From contig JAXHMR010000008.1 in the NCBI GenBank assembly GCA_034521225.1, forward strand, positions 1 to 64,000: a stretch of DNA of 64,000 bases, in the 5' to 3' direction. The notes beneath the pieces were generated by a model, which ran no database searches, was not told the DNA's origin, and saw nothing but the letters and a program-made list of their open reading frames with translations. Shown piece by piece: positions 46,475 through 56,158 of this stretch. Both the position numbers and the translations under genes were made by a program. Every line of letters starts with the position of its first letter. Within the stretch, counting starts at the first letter, position 1. The stretch comes from Woeseia sp034521225. GTDB taxonomy: Bacteria > Pseudomonadota > Gammaproteobacteria > Steroidobacterales > Woeseiaceae.

Positions 46475-49027
46475 GTGGCTACTATCCTGATCATCGACGA
46501 CCTGATCACCAATCGTGCGTCGCTGGCGGACATCCTCATCGAGGCAGGTCACCAGGTGGTCGAAGCGGACGACGGCGCGACCGGGCTGGCGGCGGCCGTG
46601 GCGAACCGTCCGGATCTGGTGATCACCGACGTGCTGATGCCGGGGATCGATGGCTATGAACTGGTGAGGCGGCTCCGAGCTGAGCCACGGACAAGCGACA
46701 TCCCGGTCGTGTTCTACACCGCGCCTTATGGAGAACTTGAAGCGCGAGTGGCGGCGAAGGCCGCCGGCATCCCCTACGTGCTGACCAAGCCGCCATTGGC
46801 GGCGGAAGCGCTGAACATCGTGGCACTGGCCCTGGCCGGCAACTCGATGGAGGAGGCGCTCGAGGCCGCGGAGCTCGATCACGAACAGCTGCGGCTGCTC
46901 GGCGATCGGCGCTCTCAATCGCCGGAAGACCTGCGCACCGCCAACGTGCGGCTGCGCGCGCTGATCAACATCGGACTCGATTTCGCGTCGCAGCGCGACT
47001 CTGATCACCGTTTGCAGCGCTTGTGCACGGCAGTGCACGACCTGTATTGCCCCACTTACGTGACGCTTGGCCTGCTCGAGCGTGGCGAGGGCTCTGTCGA
47101 CCGCGTTGGCCGTGTCGTCGTCTCAGGAGTGGAAGCAGGACCCTGGATTGCCGAGGGCAACCCGCTCGCGGGAATCTTTGCCACCGTGGTACGCACCCAC
47201 CGCGCCGCCCGCGGCACCAGCCCCGACGGCGAGGACGCCTTCCCCGGAAGCCACCCGGCCGTTAAAGCCTACTTGATCGTACCGGTCGCATCGCTAGCAC
47301 GCGTCTACGGCTGGATCTGCCTGGTTGGCAACGAAGGCGTGGCGTTCAGCGAGGAAGAGGAGCAGCAGCTAATGGCGCTGGCCGGGCAGGTCGGACGTAT
47401 CTACGAGCTTGAGCACCAGGTCAGTGAGCGTCTCCAGGCCGAAACGGCGTTGCGGCAAAGCGAGCGTCTCAATCACAACCTGCTGGAACACCTCCCGCAC
47501 GGCATCATCGTCAAGGATCGCAACTCCATCATCCGGTTCTGCAACAGCAGCTACGCCGCCGACCTCAGCCTGACGGTCGCGGAGGTGGTGGGCAAAGACG
47601 CCTCTGCGTTCCAACCTGCGGAACTGGCCGACGCCTGCAGTGCGGATGACCAGGAAGTGATGGCGACCGGCGTTACAAAGCACAACGAAGAGCGCTATGA
47701 AGTAGACGGAAAGACGCGCTGGGTACACACGATCAGGGTGCCGTTTCGCGACAAGCAGGACGAGATCACCGGATTGTTGCTGGTTTTCGAAGACATCACC
47801 GAACGGCGGCTACTCGAACAACAGTCTCAGCAGAGCCAGAAGATGGCGGCCGTCGGCCAGCTCGCTGGAGGGATCGCCCACGACTTCAACAACCTGCTGA
47901 CCGCGATCCTCGGCTATTGCGAACTGCTCGTCACTAATGCTGAGGTGCCGGAACCGGCACGGGAGGACATCGCCGAGATCCATAAGGCGGGCATGAGCGC
48001 CGCGCGCCTTACCAGGCAGCTGCTGGCGTTCAGCCGCAAGGAAATCATCGAGCCCACCAGTCTCGACCTCAGCAGCGTGGTTGCCGACCTGCGGCCGATA
48101 CTCGGTCGCCTGATCCGGGAGGACGTGAAAATTCTCGTCGGATTAAAGCCGGAGCTTGACCCGGTGATTGCCGATCGCGGCCAGATCGAACAGATCGTCA
48201 TTAACATGGCGATCAACGCCAGTGACGCCATGCCGATGGGCGGGACACTGACCATCGAGACCGACAATGTCGAACTCGACGAGGAATATGCGCGGACCCA
48301 CGAGTCAGTCACCGCCGGGCCGCACGTCGCATTAACGATCACTGACAGCGGCTGCGGCATGACGGCGGCGGTGCAGGCGCGGATTTTCGAGCCGTTCTTC
48401 ACGACCAAGCCAGTCGGTCAAGGCACCGGGCTGGGACTGGCGAGCGTCCATGGCATCGCCGGGCAGGTCGGCGGCAGCATTGCCCTGGACAGCGAAATCG
48501 GCCACGGCACTTCTTTTACCGTCTACTTCCCGCGCGCCACCGCCGATACGACGACCGCCGAGACGCCGGTGGTCCCGGTTGAGGACCTGACGGGAACGGA
48601 AACACTGCTGGTGGTCGAGGACGCCGCCGAACTTAGAAGCCTGACGAGCCGGTTGCTGAAAGGGATGGGGTACACGGTCCTCGTCGCGGACGGCGCTGAA
48701 GAAGCACTGCGCCTGATCGCGGATAATCCCTCCATCGACCTCGTACTGACCGACGTCGTGATGCCTGACGCCAGTGGACCCGAGTTGATCCGGAGTGCTA
48801 TCGAGAGCCGTCCGGACCTGAAAGTGGTGTACATGTCCGGCTATACCGAAGACACCATCGTTCAGCACGGCGTGCTGCTCCCGGGTATCGCATTCCTGCC
48901 CAAGCCGTTTACCACCGAGGCCCTGGGCCGCAAGATTCGTATGGCGCTCGATGGCTCGGTGCCGAACGCACTGCCGCCGGCAGTGCCATGGGATGATGAG
49001 GTCGAACCGATGATCGCTCAGCGATAA
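46475..49027 (+). CDS. Hybrid sensor histidine kinase (REC-GAF-PAS-HisKA-HATPase-REC)
   Basis: Intact, about 850 residues from GTG 46475 (the frame is open 51 codons earlier, but the receiver begins VATILIIDDLITNRASLADI). N-terminal receiver with phospho-Asp in LVITDVLMPGIDG; GAF domain (ALINIGLDFASQRDSDHRLQ to FSEEEEQQLMALAGQ); PAS (LLEHLPHGIIVKDRNSIIRF); HisKA H-box MAAVGQLAGGIAHDFNNLLT, His codon at 47879-47881; HATPase boxes (NMAINASDAMPMGG, ITDSGCGM, GQGTGLGLASVHGI); C-terminal receiver (LVLTDVVMPDASGPELI). It is soluble, with no membrane helices, so the signal is probably cytoplasmic. No output regulator gene lies adjacent. Confidence 0.9.
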   Translation: MATILIIDDLITNRASLADILIEAGHQVVEADDGATGLAAAVANRPDLVITDVLMPGIDGYELVRRLRAEPRTSDIPVVFYTAPYGELEARVAAKAAGIPYVLTKPPLAAEALNIVALALAGNSMEEALEAAELDHEQLRLLGDRRSQSPEDLRTANVRLRALINIGLDFASQRDSDHRLQRLCTAVHDLYCPTYVTLGLLERGEGSVDRVGRVVVSGVEAGPWIAEGNPLAGIFATVVRTHRAARGTSPDGEDAFPGSHPAVKAYLIVPVASLARVYGWICLVGNEGVAFSEEEEQQLMALAGQVGRIYELEHQVSERLQAETALRQSERLNHNLLEHLPHGIIVKDRNSIIRFCNSSYAADLSLTVAEVVGKDASAFQPAELADACSADDQEVMATGVTKHNEERYEVDGKTRWVHTIRVPFRDKQDEITGLLLVFEDITERRLLEQQSQQSQKMAAVGQLAGGIAHDFNNLLTAILGYCELLVTNAEVPEPAREDIAEIHKAGMSAARLTRQLLAFSRKEIIEPTSLDLSSVVADLRPILGRLIREDVKILVGLKPELDPVIADRGQIEQIVINMAINASDAMPMGGTLTIETDNVELDEEYARTHESVTAGPHVALTITDSGCGMTAAVQARIFEPFFTTKPVGQGTGLGLASVHGIAGQVGGSIALDSEIGHGTSFTVYFPRATADTTTAETPVVPVEDLTGTETLLVVEDAAELRSLTSRLLKGMGYTVLVADGAEEALRLIADNPSIDLVLTDVVMPDASGPELIRSAIESRPDLKVVYMSGYTEDTIVQHGVLLPGIAFLPKPFTTEALGRKIRMALDGSVPNALPPAVPWDDEVEPMIAQR

Positions 49028-49231
49028 TCGGTTCGAGCACGAAGGAACGGCCGATTTAAAGGATGAACTCGGGCAGAGATGGCGTCCGGCAGCGTGTGTA
49101 CGTCACAACCCGATGATCCCGCGAATCGGTGAGATATCTTTCCAAGGGCATCGGACTGGCTCCTGGGAGCGAGGATCACTTTGCGCTGTCTCCAGCGTCG
49201 CATAATTCCCGGAAATATAAGGATTTTCAGT

Positions 49232-49260
49232 TTGTCGGGCCGCCGCGAACTGGTTATAAT
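49232..49260 (+). promoter_or_regulatory. Sigma-70-type promoter
   Basis: TTGTCG at 49232-49237 and a perfect TATAAT at 49255-49260 are separated by 17 bases, the ideal spacing. It lies 36 bases upstream of the DUF222-HNH gene ATG. Confidence 0.65.
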
Positions 49261-49295
49261 AACAGGCCTGTATAAAACACCAGTCAGGTGCTGCT

Positions 49296-50677
49296 ATGCT
49301 TTCCCACGCCTCTGCTGTCCCGCCCGCCGTCCCGAGCGACAACGACCTCTCCATCGACGACCTCGACCGCGCTATCACCAGCCTCGCCGCACAGCTGAAC
49401 GCGGTGACCCACGACTTCCTGATACTGGTCCGCCGCTTCGACGAGCGTGCCGGCTGGCTCGGCTGGGGGTTCCAAAGTTGCGCCGACTGGCTGCACTGGC
49501 GTTGCGATCTTTCCTTAAGCGCCGCGCGCGAAAAGGTGCGGGTGGCGCATGCGCTTAAATGCCTGCCGGCTATCGCAATGGCCTTCGCCAAAGGCGAGCT
49601 TTCCTACTCCAAGGTGCGGGCACTCACCAGGGTTGCGGGTAGGGAGAACGAGGACGAGCTTCTCGAGTTTGCGCTGCGTACGACGGCGGCTCGTGTCGAG
49701 GAGCGATGCCGGGAGCTGCGTTGCGGCAGGGCAGCCTCCACGGACGAGGCAGTCCGCGCACTCGCGCGGCGATCTTTGAGCCTGCGACGCGATCCGGATC
49801 GCGGGACGATCACGATCACCGTTGAGCTTCCGCTGGAGACCGGTGAGCTCGTTGACAAGGCGCTGGACCAGGCTGTCGAGGCAACGGCGTCATCGACACC
49901 CGAACTCGCGGAGGAAAGCTGGGCGGCACAACGGGCGGACGCGCTCGTGGCGCTGGCGCAGACGTATCTTGGCAGGAGCGGCGGGGGCGAGGCTGCAACT
50001 GGAACGTCGGATCACTACCAGGTCGTCGTGCATGTGGATGAGTCGGCCCTCCGCGGAGGTGTGGGCGGGCCGGTTTACCGATCGAATCGCTCCGGCGCAT
50101 CGGCTGTGATGCGAGCCGCCTTGTACTGGTCGAGGACGAGCACGGCGAGCCGTTGAGCGTCGGGCGCAAGAGTCGCGTCGTGCCGCAGGCGATCAAACGT
50201 GCGCTCTGGGCACGCGACCAGGGCTGCCGCTTTCCGGGGTGCGGGCAGCGGCGCTTCGTCGATGCCCACCATATCGAGCACTGGTCGGCGGGTGGCGAGA
50301 CGAGCCTCACCAACCTGATGTTGCTCTGCTCGAAGCATCACACGCTGGTTCACGAGGGGGGCTTCCGGATCGTGAAGGATTATCGCGACCGCTGGTTCTT
50401 CCGGCGGCCGGACGGCCGCGCGGTGCCGGCTTGCGGCTATCGCGCCGCGGATATGCGCGATGAGGATGCGGCCGCAGAAGACGAATACTTTGAAGTAGAG
50501 CACTCAGCCCATCCCTCCGCGGAGGGATCAAGAGTGGCAGAGCCCTGCTATCGGGACCTGACTGATATAGCCAAAGCCGCCAGGATGACCGACAATGCCA
50601 GCCGGCCTGAAACGGACAACACCAGTGCGCTGGAGAGGTGGACGACGCAGCAAGAACATCATCGACCGCCGCAGTAG
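49296..50677 (+). CDS. DUF222-HNH endonuclease (13E12-type; frameshifted)
   Basis: About 460 residues. The N-terminal DUF222 helical domain has FDERAGWLGWGFQSCADWLH WRCDLSLSAAREKVRVAHAL and YSKVRALTRVA. A one-base loss near 50065-50080 shifts the frame before LPIESLRRIGCDASRLVLVE and the HNH nuclease: RDQGCRFPGCGQRRFVDAHH IEHWSAGGETSLTNLMLLC and KHHTLVHEGGFRI (Cys zinc ligands and HH-N-H pattern). Such genes are dispersed multicopy families in many bacteria and may be remnants of selfish elements. The 3' end overlaps the start of the zinc peptidase gene by about 50 bases. Confidence 0.82.
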
Positions 50678-51473
50678 CGGCCCCGGTCGAAAAATGGTCG
50701 GCGGCGGTATCGGCACGATCGTTGTCATCCTGGTGGGAATGTACTTCGGGATTGACCCGACTTTTCTGCTGGAAGGGATGCAGTCAGTCAGCGTGGATGA
50801 TTCCGGTACGCAACTGACCGCCGAAGAGCTCGAAAACGATCCGCAAGCCCACATGGTCTCTGTAGTGATCGCGGACACCGAGGATGTCTGGCGTGCGCTG
50901 TTTGCCGCCAGTGGTGCCGAATACGTGGAACCGCGGCTGGTCCTGTTCCGCGGTGCGACTCGATCCGCTTGCGGCCTGGGACAGGCGGCGATGGGTCCGT
51001 TTTATTGCCCTGCCGACCAGAATGTTTATATCGATCTTGCCTTCTTTCAGGACCTGCATGATCGTTTCGACGCGCCGGGCGATTTTGCGCAGGCCTATGT
51101 CATCGCGCACGAAATCGGCCACCATGTGCAGACTCTGCTGGGCGTCTCCGGCGAAGTTCGGCGACTGCAATCACAAGCAAGCGCGGCGGAAGCCAACCAG
51201 CTGTCGGTGAGGCTGGAGCTTCAGGCGGACTGTTTCGCGGGGGTCTGGGCCAACCGTGCGAAGAACATAAAGCTGGAGGAAGGGGATGTCGAAGAAGCCC
51301 TGAATGCGGCGTCCGCCATCGGCGACGACCGGCTGCAGCGGCAAAGCGGCGGTACCGTGACGCCGGACTCCTTCACGCACGGCAGCTCGGAACAGCGACG
51401 ACGGTGGTTCAGCAACGGACTGCGTAGTGGCAATCCCGATAGTTGCGATACCTTCGCTGCAGACGATTTGTAA
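50625..51473 (+). CDS. ypfJ: YpfJ-family neutral zinc metallopeptidase
   Basis: About 282 residues. GTG 50625 is chosen because the family begins (M)RWRGGRRSKNIIDRR; a frame extension to 50595 is unlikely. One membrane helix follows (MVGGGIGTIVVILVGMYFGI), then the conserved domain: RSACGLGQAAMGPFYCPADQ NVYIDLAFF, the zinc site VIAHEIGHHVQTLLG (HExxHH) and VRLELQADCFAGVWA, with the third ligand in ELQADC. The C-terminus has SFTHGSSEQRRRWFSNGLRS. The role of the family is unknown; the protein is probably exposed to the periplasm. Confidence 0.9.
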   Translation: MRWRGGRRSKNIIDRRSSGPGRKMVGGGIGTIVVILVGMYFGIDPTFLLEGMQSVSVDDSGTQLTAEELENDPQAHMVSVVIADTEDVWRALFAASGAEYVEPRLVLFRGATRSACGLGQAAMGPFYCPADQNVYIDLAFFQDLHDRFDAPGDFAQAYVIAHEIGHHVQTLLGVSGEVRRLQSQASAAEANQLSVRLELQADCFAGVWANRAKNIKLEEGDVEEALNAASAIGDDRLQRQSGGTVTPDSFTHGSSEQRRRWFSNGLRSGNPDSCDTFAADDL

Positions 51474-51529
51474 TCAGGCGGCGACTGCGTTCGACATGCG
51501 ACGTTCGCGCTCACGAAGACTCAAGTGGC

Positions 51530-52753
51530 TCACCCTTCCCGCAAAGCCAGCGATGGTTCGAGCTGCGCCAGGCGAATGCCCCCCAGCATTGCCGCAACGC
51601 TCGCGAACACGAGCGTCATACCCAGTGCGACGAGGAAATGCAGCGGAAGCAGACGGCAAACGGCCTGGCCGCCGCCGATATTGTCGGCAAACAGCGAGTT
51701 GAGTCCTAACTGGACCGCAAAAAATGCGACGGATGCGATCAGCCAGCCCAATACACCGGTCAGCATTGCCTGCAATATCGGAAACCAGACGATACCCCGG
51801 GTGCGAAAGCCGGTAAGCCTCAACACGCTGAACTCGCGCCGTTTCCTGTCTATGTTCGCCCACACGCTGCTTCCGAACGACAGGCCGTAACCCATCGCGG
51901 CGATGATCGCGATAATCCAGAAGACGATACTCAAGTTACGGTCCAGTGACTGCACGAGTTCGATGTCCGCGCTCCGCGTCCGTACATCGATACCCTGCGA
52001 CATCAGGCCGCGGCGCAGTCCGGCGACGTCCTCCAGCTGCGCGGCATACAGCCGGAACCCGGCAAATGCGCGGGCCGAGTCATCGACCACGGCGCCGTCC
52101 CAGTCGAACTGCGGCACAGCACGGCCATCGCGGAAGTCCTCGACCGCGACCATGAGATCGTGCGACACAAACATGCCGTCACGCGCGAAGGCGGCTGGCG
52201 ATGCAACGCCTGTCACCTCGAGTGGTATCAATTCGGTTTCCGCGTTGCCCGACAAGGTGCGGGAAACGATACCCTCGACGCGCGCCCCCGCAGCGACGCC
52301 AAGTTTTTCAGCGGCGTCGAGCGACAGCACCACGCGGTCGTAGCCCGTCGGCGCGTCCAGCTCATCGAGCACCGGGTCTCCCGCTGCCGATGGCACGAGT
52401 TCCACACTGATGATCCGCCCCTCGTCACTGGTGGGCACTCGCAAGCGCATCGTTGCGGCGATGGCACGTGTGCGCGGCACGATAAACGCGACATCGCCGC
52501 GAGCGGCCATTGCGTCGAACCAGGCGGGATCGAAGCTGCCGCTGCCGGCGGGCACGATCTGGCGATAGCGGGGATCTTCGGTCAACGGCGCGAGCAGGTT
52601 GCCGATGATGCCGAACTTCAGTCCGAACAGGACGAGCAGCGGCAACAGCACGGCACTCAATGCCAGTATGAAACACGCCGACATGATGCGCTCGTGCAGG
52701 AAGTCCCGCCACGCAAGGCGCAGTATCAGGCCGGATTGGGATTCAGCTGGCAA
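51530..52753 (-). CDS. TagS-like ABC permease (FtsX/MacB fold)
   Basis: Intact, 407 residues. One N-terminal helix (ACFILALSAVLLPLLVLFGL), a large periplasmic domain (about 45-270: SGSFDPAWFDAMAARGDVAF, VVDDSARAFAGFRLYAAQLE) and three C-terminal helices (FWIIAIIAAMGYGLSFGSSV, VLGWLIASVAFFAVQLGLNS, FLVALGMTLVFASVAAMLGG) ending RLAQLEPSLALREG. This is the FtsX/MacB topology. The block DNIGGGQAVCRLLPLHFLVA resembles TagS of the type VI secretion threonine-phosphorylation pathway as I recall it. It starts at TTG 52751-52753, overlapping the ATPase gene by 11 bases. Confidence 0.75.
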   Translation of the reverse strand: MPAESQSGLILRLAWRDFLHERIMSACFILALSAVLLPLLVLFGLKFGIIGNLLAPLTEDPRYRQIVPAGSGSFDPAWFDAMAARGDVAFIVPRTRAIAATMRLRVPTSDEGRIISVELVPSAAGDPVLDELDAPTGYDRVVLSLDAAEKLGVAAGARVEGIVSRTLSGNAETELIPLEVTGVASPAAFARDGMFVSHDLMVAVEDFRDGRAVPQFDWDGAVVDDSARAFAGFRLYAAQLEDVAGLRRGLMSQGIDVRTRSADIELVQSLDRNLSIVFWIIAIIAAMGYGLSFGSSVWANIDRKRREFSVLRLTGFRTRGIVWFPILQAMLTGVLGWLIASVAFFAVQLGLNSLFADNIGGGQAVCRLLPLHFLVALGMTLVFASVAAMLGGIRLAQLEPSLALREG

Positions 52754-53444
52754 CGCCGGACACCGTTACGTGCATCGTAGTTGCGTCGACCGCATCGACA
52801 TGATGGTCGATCATGTCGAGGCCGGCGCTCCGCATCAGGCGGTGGGCATGGCTCGCTACGATCAGCGTAACACCGAGGTCATCGACGAGTCCGACCATCA
52901 GTTGCATGATGCGTTCGGCATTGAGCGGGTCCACCGATGCCGTCGGTTCATCCGCGATCAGCACTGATGGTTCGTGGGCCAGTGCGCGCGCGATCGCAAC
53001 GCGCTGGCGCTGGCCCACCGAAAGCTCCGCCGGCAGCTTGTCCAGTTGCCCGGCAATATTGAGTCGCTCAGCCCAGCCGTCGGCCGTTTCGCCGATCTCC
53101 TGCTGCAGCAGTCGCCGCGACAGGTTGATGTTCTCGCGTACCGTGAGATAGGGGAGCAGGCCGCCGTATTGCAGCACGTAGCCTATGTGCCGGCTGCGCA
53201 GGTTGCTCAAACCATCGACGTCGGCGGATTCCCATGCATCCATTATGTCGTGCGTGTCGTTGTCAGGCTTGAAGTCGAAGCGATCGCTCGCCGACGGGCG
53301 CAGTATCATCGCGAGCAACTCGAGGAGGGTACTCTTGCCGGACCCGCTCTCGCCGATGAAGGCGAGTTTCGCGCCCGCCGGAATGTCGAGACCTGGAACG
53401 GTCAGGCGAAACTCCGAGCCGCCGGCCCGGTAACTCTTCACCAC
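52743..53444 (-). CDS. TagT-like ABC transporter ATPase
   Basis: Intact, 233 residues from GTG 53442-53444; a start a few codons upstream is possible since the frame is open to 53470. Walker A is FIGESGSGKSTLLELLAM, the Q-loop IGYVLQYGGLLPYLTVRENI, the signature ELSVGQRQRVAIARAL, Walker B VLIADEPTASVDPLN and the H-loop VASHAHRLM. It belongs to the LolD/MacB/FtsE group and pairs with the overlapping permease gene. As part of the block with a vWA protein upstream, it is likely involved in envelope signalling and not in import (inference). Confidence 0.85.
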   Translation of the reverse strand: MVKSYRAGGSEFRLTVPGLDIPAGAKLAFIGESGSGKSTLLELLAMILRPSASDRFDFKPDNDTHDIMDAWESADVDGLSNLRSRHIGYVLQYGGLLPYLTVRENINLSRRLLQQEIGETADGWAERLNIAGQLDKLPAELSVGQRQRVAIARALAHEPSVLIADEPTASVDPLNAERIMQLMVGLVDDLGVTLIVASHAHRLMRSAGLDMIDHHVDAVDATTMHVTVSGVAS

Positions 53445-53470
53445 TCCGCGCAGTGAAAAGACCGGATCAC

Positions 53471-55411
53471 TCAGGGCAACGCCTCCAGCAACAGCGGGTA
53501 CACGGAATCTCCGTCCACGGCCTCGCCATCCAGCGACACCCAGAGATCGACGTTATCGTGCAATGCGCGGTAGTACGCAACCTTGCCGTCGAGTTGGTTG
53601 ATGAATTCGAACTGCCGTTGTGCCGGCCACTGCTCCCAGATGCTGAGATCGAGATTCATCACCTCGCTTCGGTAGGGCAGGCCCTCCAGGTACTCGCGCA
53701 TATAGCCGAGATCCGCGAGGCTCTCTCCGCCTAGCGCTCGTGTCGCCGACTTCACGGCTTCCGGATCGCGGCTGATTGATGCGGAAAGGCTCTTCAACTC
53801 ATCCAGAAAGTCGTCGGGTGCGAGCGCTCCTTCCTCGGCAGTTATCAACACCTGTTGCAGGACTTCATGCAAGTCACTGAGCTGGTCACGTGTCAAAAGC
53901 ACCCGGACATCGAGTGCGCGTTCCTGCGGCGCATCGAAATCGCGGTCGATCATCCAGGCATTGAACAGCGATGGCACGCCTTGTCCGGACTGCTCCTGCA
54001 GGTAACGCATGCGCAGACCGTAGCCGAGGCGAGCAACTTTGTCCTGCAACTCCCCGAGTTCCGTTTCCGCATTAGCGGCGGCGATCTGCGACGGCGGCTG
54101 GCCTGCTGCCGCGGCACGGACCTGCGACGTGAGTTGCCCGGTGAGCGTGCTCAACGCCTGTTCGAAAACATCGACGTCACCGGTTTTCACAGGGTAGTAG
54201 AAATCGCCAATGCCGCTCACGGTGGATAACTGACGATACTCGGCCTCGGCGTAGTCGTGATTGTCGGTGCCTGACGGCGACTTCAGGTGGAAAACACTGA
54301 TTGCGATGTCTTTGTCTGCCGCGAGCCGACGCAATGCCGCCGCATCGAGCCCTGTCGTCGACAGCGGATCGTTTGCGCCGCGCGGCCCGGCATCCGTGAT
54401 CAGGATGACGTAACGCGCGTAGTAGCCACTCCAGTCGATCGCCCGAACGGCTTCATTCACACCGGCGTAGGCGTCCTCGTTGTATCCCTGGCTCGAAACC
54501 GTTGCAGGCCGAACCTGGTCGATGCTCGACAGGAACGCCTCACCGCTGACGCCATCCTCAAGGTTCGCGAAGGTCCGGCTTACGTATTCGAGGCCGGGGA
54601 CCGCGGAGGTACTGTCGCGGAAGGCGACGAGACCGTAACTGACACGCTCGGAAAGTTCTGCCTCGTCAATGGCACGATAGACGCGCTGCATGACGTCACG
54701 GGTCGCATCGATGTAGGGCTTCATCGATATAGTCGAATCGATGACGAATACAATCCCGGTACGGTAGGCCTCCACGATTGCCTCGGAATCCTGCAGCGGT
54801 ACGGTGGCGACCCGCAGCAATCTCGCCTGCTGGCCGCTGACAAGCACGTCTTCGTGGCCCAGGATCGGTACGAGGTAGAAGTCGCGACGAATGTCGACGT
54901 GTCCCTCCGGCTGCACGGCCACCACCGGCGAATCGGCATTCGTTCCCTCGATGGCTTGCGCACGCAACTGCCGGTAGGCAGCCGCGTCGTTTCCATCGAC
55001 GATTTCTTTCAGCGCGTCGCGGTCGCCGAACAGTAATACCCGCTCGTGTTGTGCCGGATCGCGAAACGCGACTGTCAGCGTCTGTTGCCAGTCGACAGCT
55101 TCTTCGCCAGCAAGCCAGCCCTCGATGTCGCCCGTACTGTTCAAGCCGACCTGCAGCCACTCGCGATCATCCCGCTGTTGGCGGTCGTAAACGTAGTAGG
55201 TCGAAAAAGGCGGCACGATGCGTGGATCGGATGTGTCGCCTGCCGTATCCACGAGTGCTGCGCCTGGCACGGCGATGACGCGCTGGTACAAGGCGGTCTT
55301 GCCTTCCTGCAGCATTGGCCGCTGGACCTGTGCCGAGGCGTCAGCCGCGAAAGTAGTAACGAACCCGGCAAGCAGCGCGATCGCGGCTGCGGAGAATATC
55401 TTGTTATGCAT
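53471..55411 (-). CDS. Exported vWA-domain protein resembling the PpkA C-terminal region
   Basis: Intact, 646 residues. The signal peptide is IFSAAAIALLAGFVTTFAAD. An SH3-like N-terminal region (MLQEGKTALYQRVIAVPGA, GDIEGWLAGEEAVDWQQTL) precedes a von Willebrand A domain at about 230-430: GIVFVIDSTISMKPYIDATR (MIDAS DxTxS variant of DxSxS), SYGLVAFRDS and VILITDAGPRG. A helical C-terminal region follows. The layout matches what I remember of the periplasmic half of PpkA, the kinase of the type VI threonine-phosphorylation pathway, but no kinase domain is present. ATG 55409-55411 is preferred to 55426 because GGGAG sits eight bases upstream. Followed by the TagT- and TagS-like genes. Confidence 0.75.
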   Translation of the reverse strand: MHNKIFSAAAIALLAGFVTTFAADASAQVQRPMLQEGKTALYQRVIAVPGAALVDTAGDTSDPRIVPPFSTYYVYDRQQRDDREWLQVGLNSTGDIEGWLAGEEAVDWQQTLTVAFRDPAQHERVLLFGDRDALKEIVDGNDAAAYRQLRAQAIEGTNADSPVVAVQPEGHVDIRRDFYLVPILGHEDVLVSGQQARLLRVATVPLQDSEAIVEAYRTGIVFVIDSTISMKPYIDATRDVMQRVYRAIDEAELSERVSYGLVAFRDSTSAVPGLEYVSRTFANLEDGVSGEAFLSSIDQVRPATVSSQGYNEDAYAGVNEAVRAIDWSGYYARYVILITDAGPRGANDPLSTTGLDAAALRRLAADKDIAISVFHLKSPSGTDNHDYAEAEYRQLSTVSGIGDFYYPVKTGDVDVFEQALSTLTGQLTSQVRAAAAGQPPSQIAAANAETELGELQDKVARLGYGLRMRYLQEQSGQGVPSLFNAWMIDRDFDAPQERALDVRVLLTRDQLSDLHEVLQQVLITAEEGALAPDDFLDELKSLSASISRDPEAVKSATRALGGESLADLGYMREYLEGLPYRSEVMNLDLSIWEQWPAQRQFEFINQLDGKVAYYRALHDNVDLWVSLDGEAVDGDSVYPLLLEALP

Positions 55412-55416
55412 GATGT

Positions 55417-56040
55417 TTACTCCCATTGCAGCAGCAGCCGCTCGGCGTCCGCGCTGCCGGCGGCTGCCGCCTGTTCGGCCCATGCACGCAATTCGTCGAG
55501 TCTCGTTGCGGCGTTCTCATGACCCGCCTCTGCTGCCTCGCTGTACCATTTGTAGGCCTGAAAGGGATCGGGCTCGTCCATAAAGCTTGAGTCCGGCGAG
55601 TGATGATTCGGATCATTGAACGTAGCCAGCGAATACGCGGCCGGTGCGTGGCCGCCGCGCGCGGCGTAAAAGTACAGGAGTTGTGCGTCTGCCATGCGTT
55701 CCTCGGACAGGAACTCTTCCGCCCGTCGGTACGCTTCGGCGTAGTCCACGCTGTCCGCTGCGGCTTCGAGTTCGCCGATGATGTCGCGAGCCGAATCGCC
55801 GCGTTCGGCCGGTGACTCTGCTGGCTCGACGGTTTCGAGCGGGCGTGTGGAAGCGGGTGCCGGCACCGGTTCAGGCTCCGGTTCGGGCCTGAGCCACACG
55901 ATGGCGAATATGATCGCCAGCAAAGCGATGACAGCGACAATCACCAGCAGGCGATTGTCGATCCGGCCACGACAACGCCGGCGCGCTGCCGTGAGCATCA
56001 GCGGTTCTTGATTCAGTCGTTGCACGATCGTGCTCCTCAT
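55417..56040 (-). CDS. Membrane-anchored Sel1-like repeat protein
   Basis: Intact, 207 residues: one membrane helix (LLVIVAVIALLAIIFAIVWL), a Pro/Glu linker (RPEPEPEPVPAP) and a periplasmic helical domain with Sel1/TPR-like repeats (DAQLLYFYAARGGHAPAAYS, PFQAYKWYSEAAEAGHENAA). It is the first gene of the vWA-TagT-TagS block, five bases before the vWA start. The position where PpkA would carry kinase and membrane helix is here occupied by this anchor, suggesting it tethers the vWA protein. Confidence 0.75.
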   Translation of the reverse strand: MRSTIVQRLNQEPLMLTAARRRCRGRIDNRLLVIVAVIALLAIIFAIVWLRPEPEPEPVPAPASTRPLETVEPAESPAERGDSARDIIGELEAAADSVDYAEAYRRAEEFLSEERMADAQLLYFYAARGGHAPAAYSLATFNDPNHHSPDSSFMDEPDPFQAYKWYSEAAEAGHENAATRLDELRAWAEQAAAAGSADAERLLLQWE

Positions 56041-56158
56041 TATTTTGTTGTTAAGCTGGAACTGCGGCCGCGGAGGGTGCGATCATCCGTGGCACCTGCG
56101 AATCCCGTGGCGCTACGCATCGGCTTCGATGTAACGCCTTGCCGGCCGGAGACCTGAC

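Noticed and set aside
50511..50528. Perfect 18-bp palindrome ATCCCTCCGCGGAGGGAT as a terminator
   Set aside because: It lies inside the HNH gene with no following T run; no support for termination.
54287..55036. 249-residue plus-strand frame
   Set aside because: Antisense to the vWA protein, which has signal peptide, MIDAS motif and proper gene spacing.
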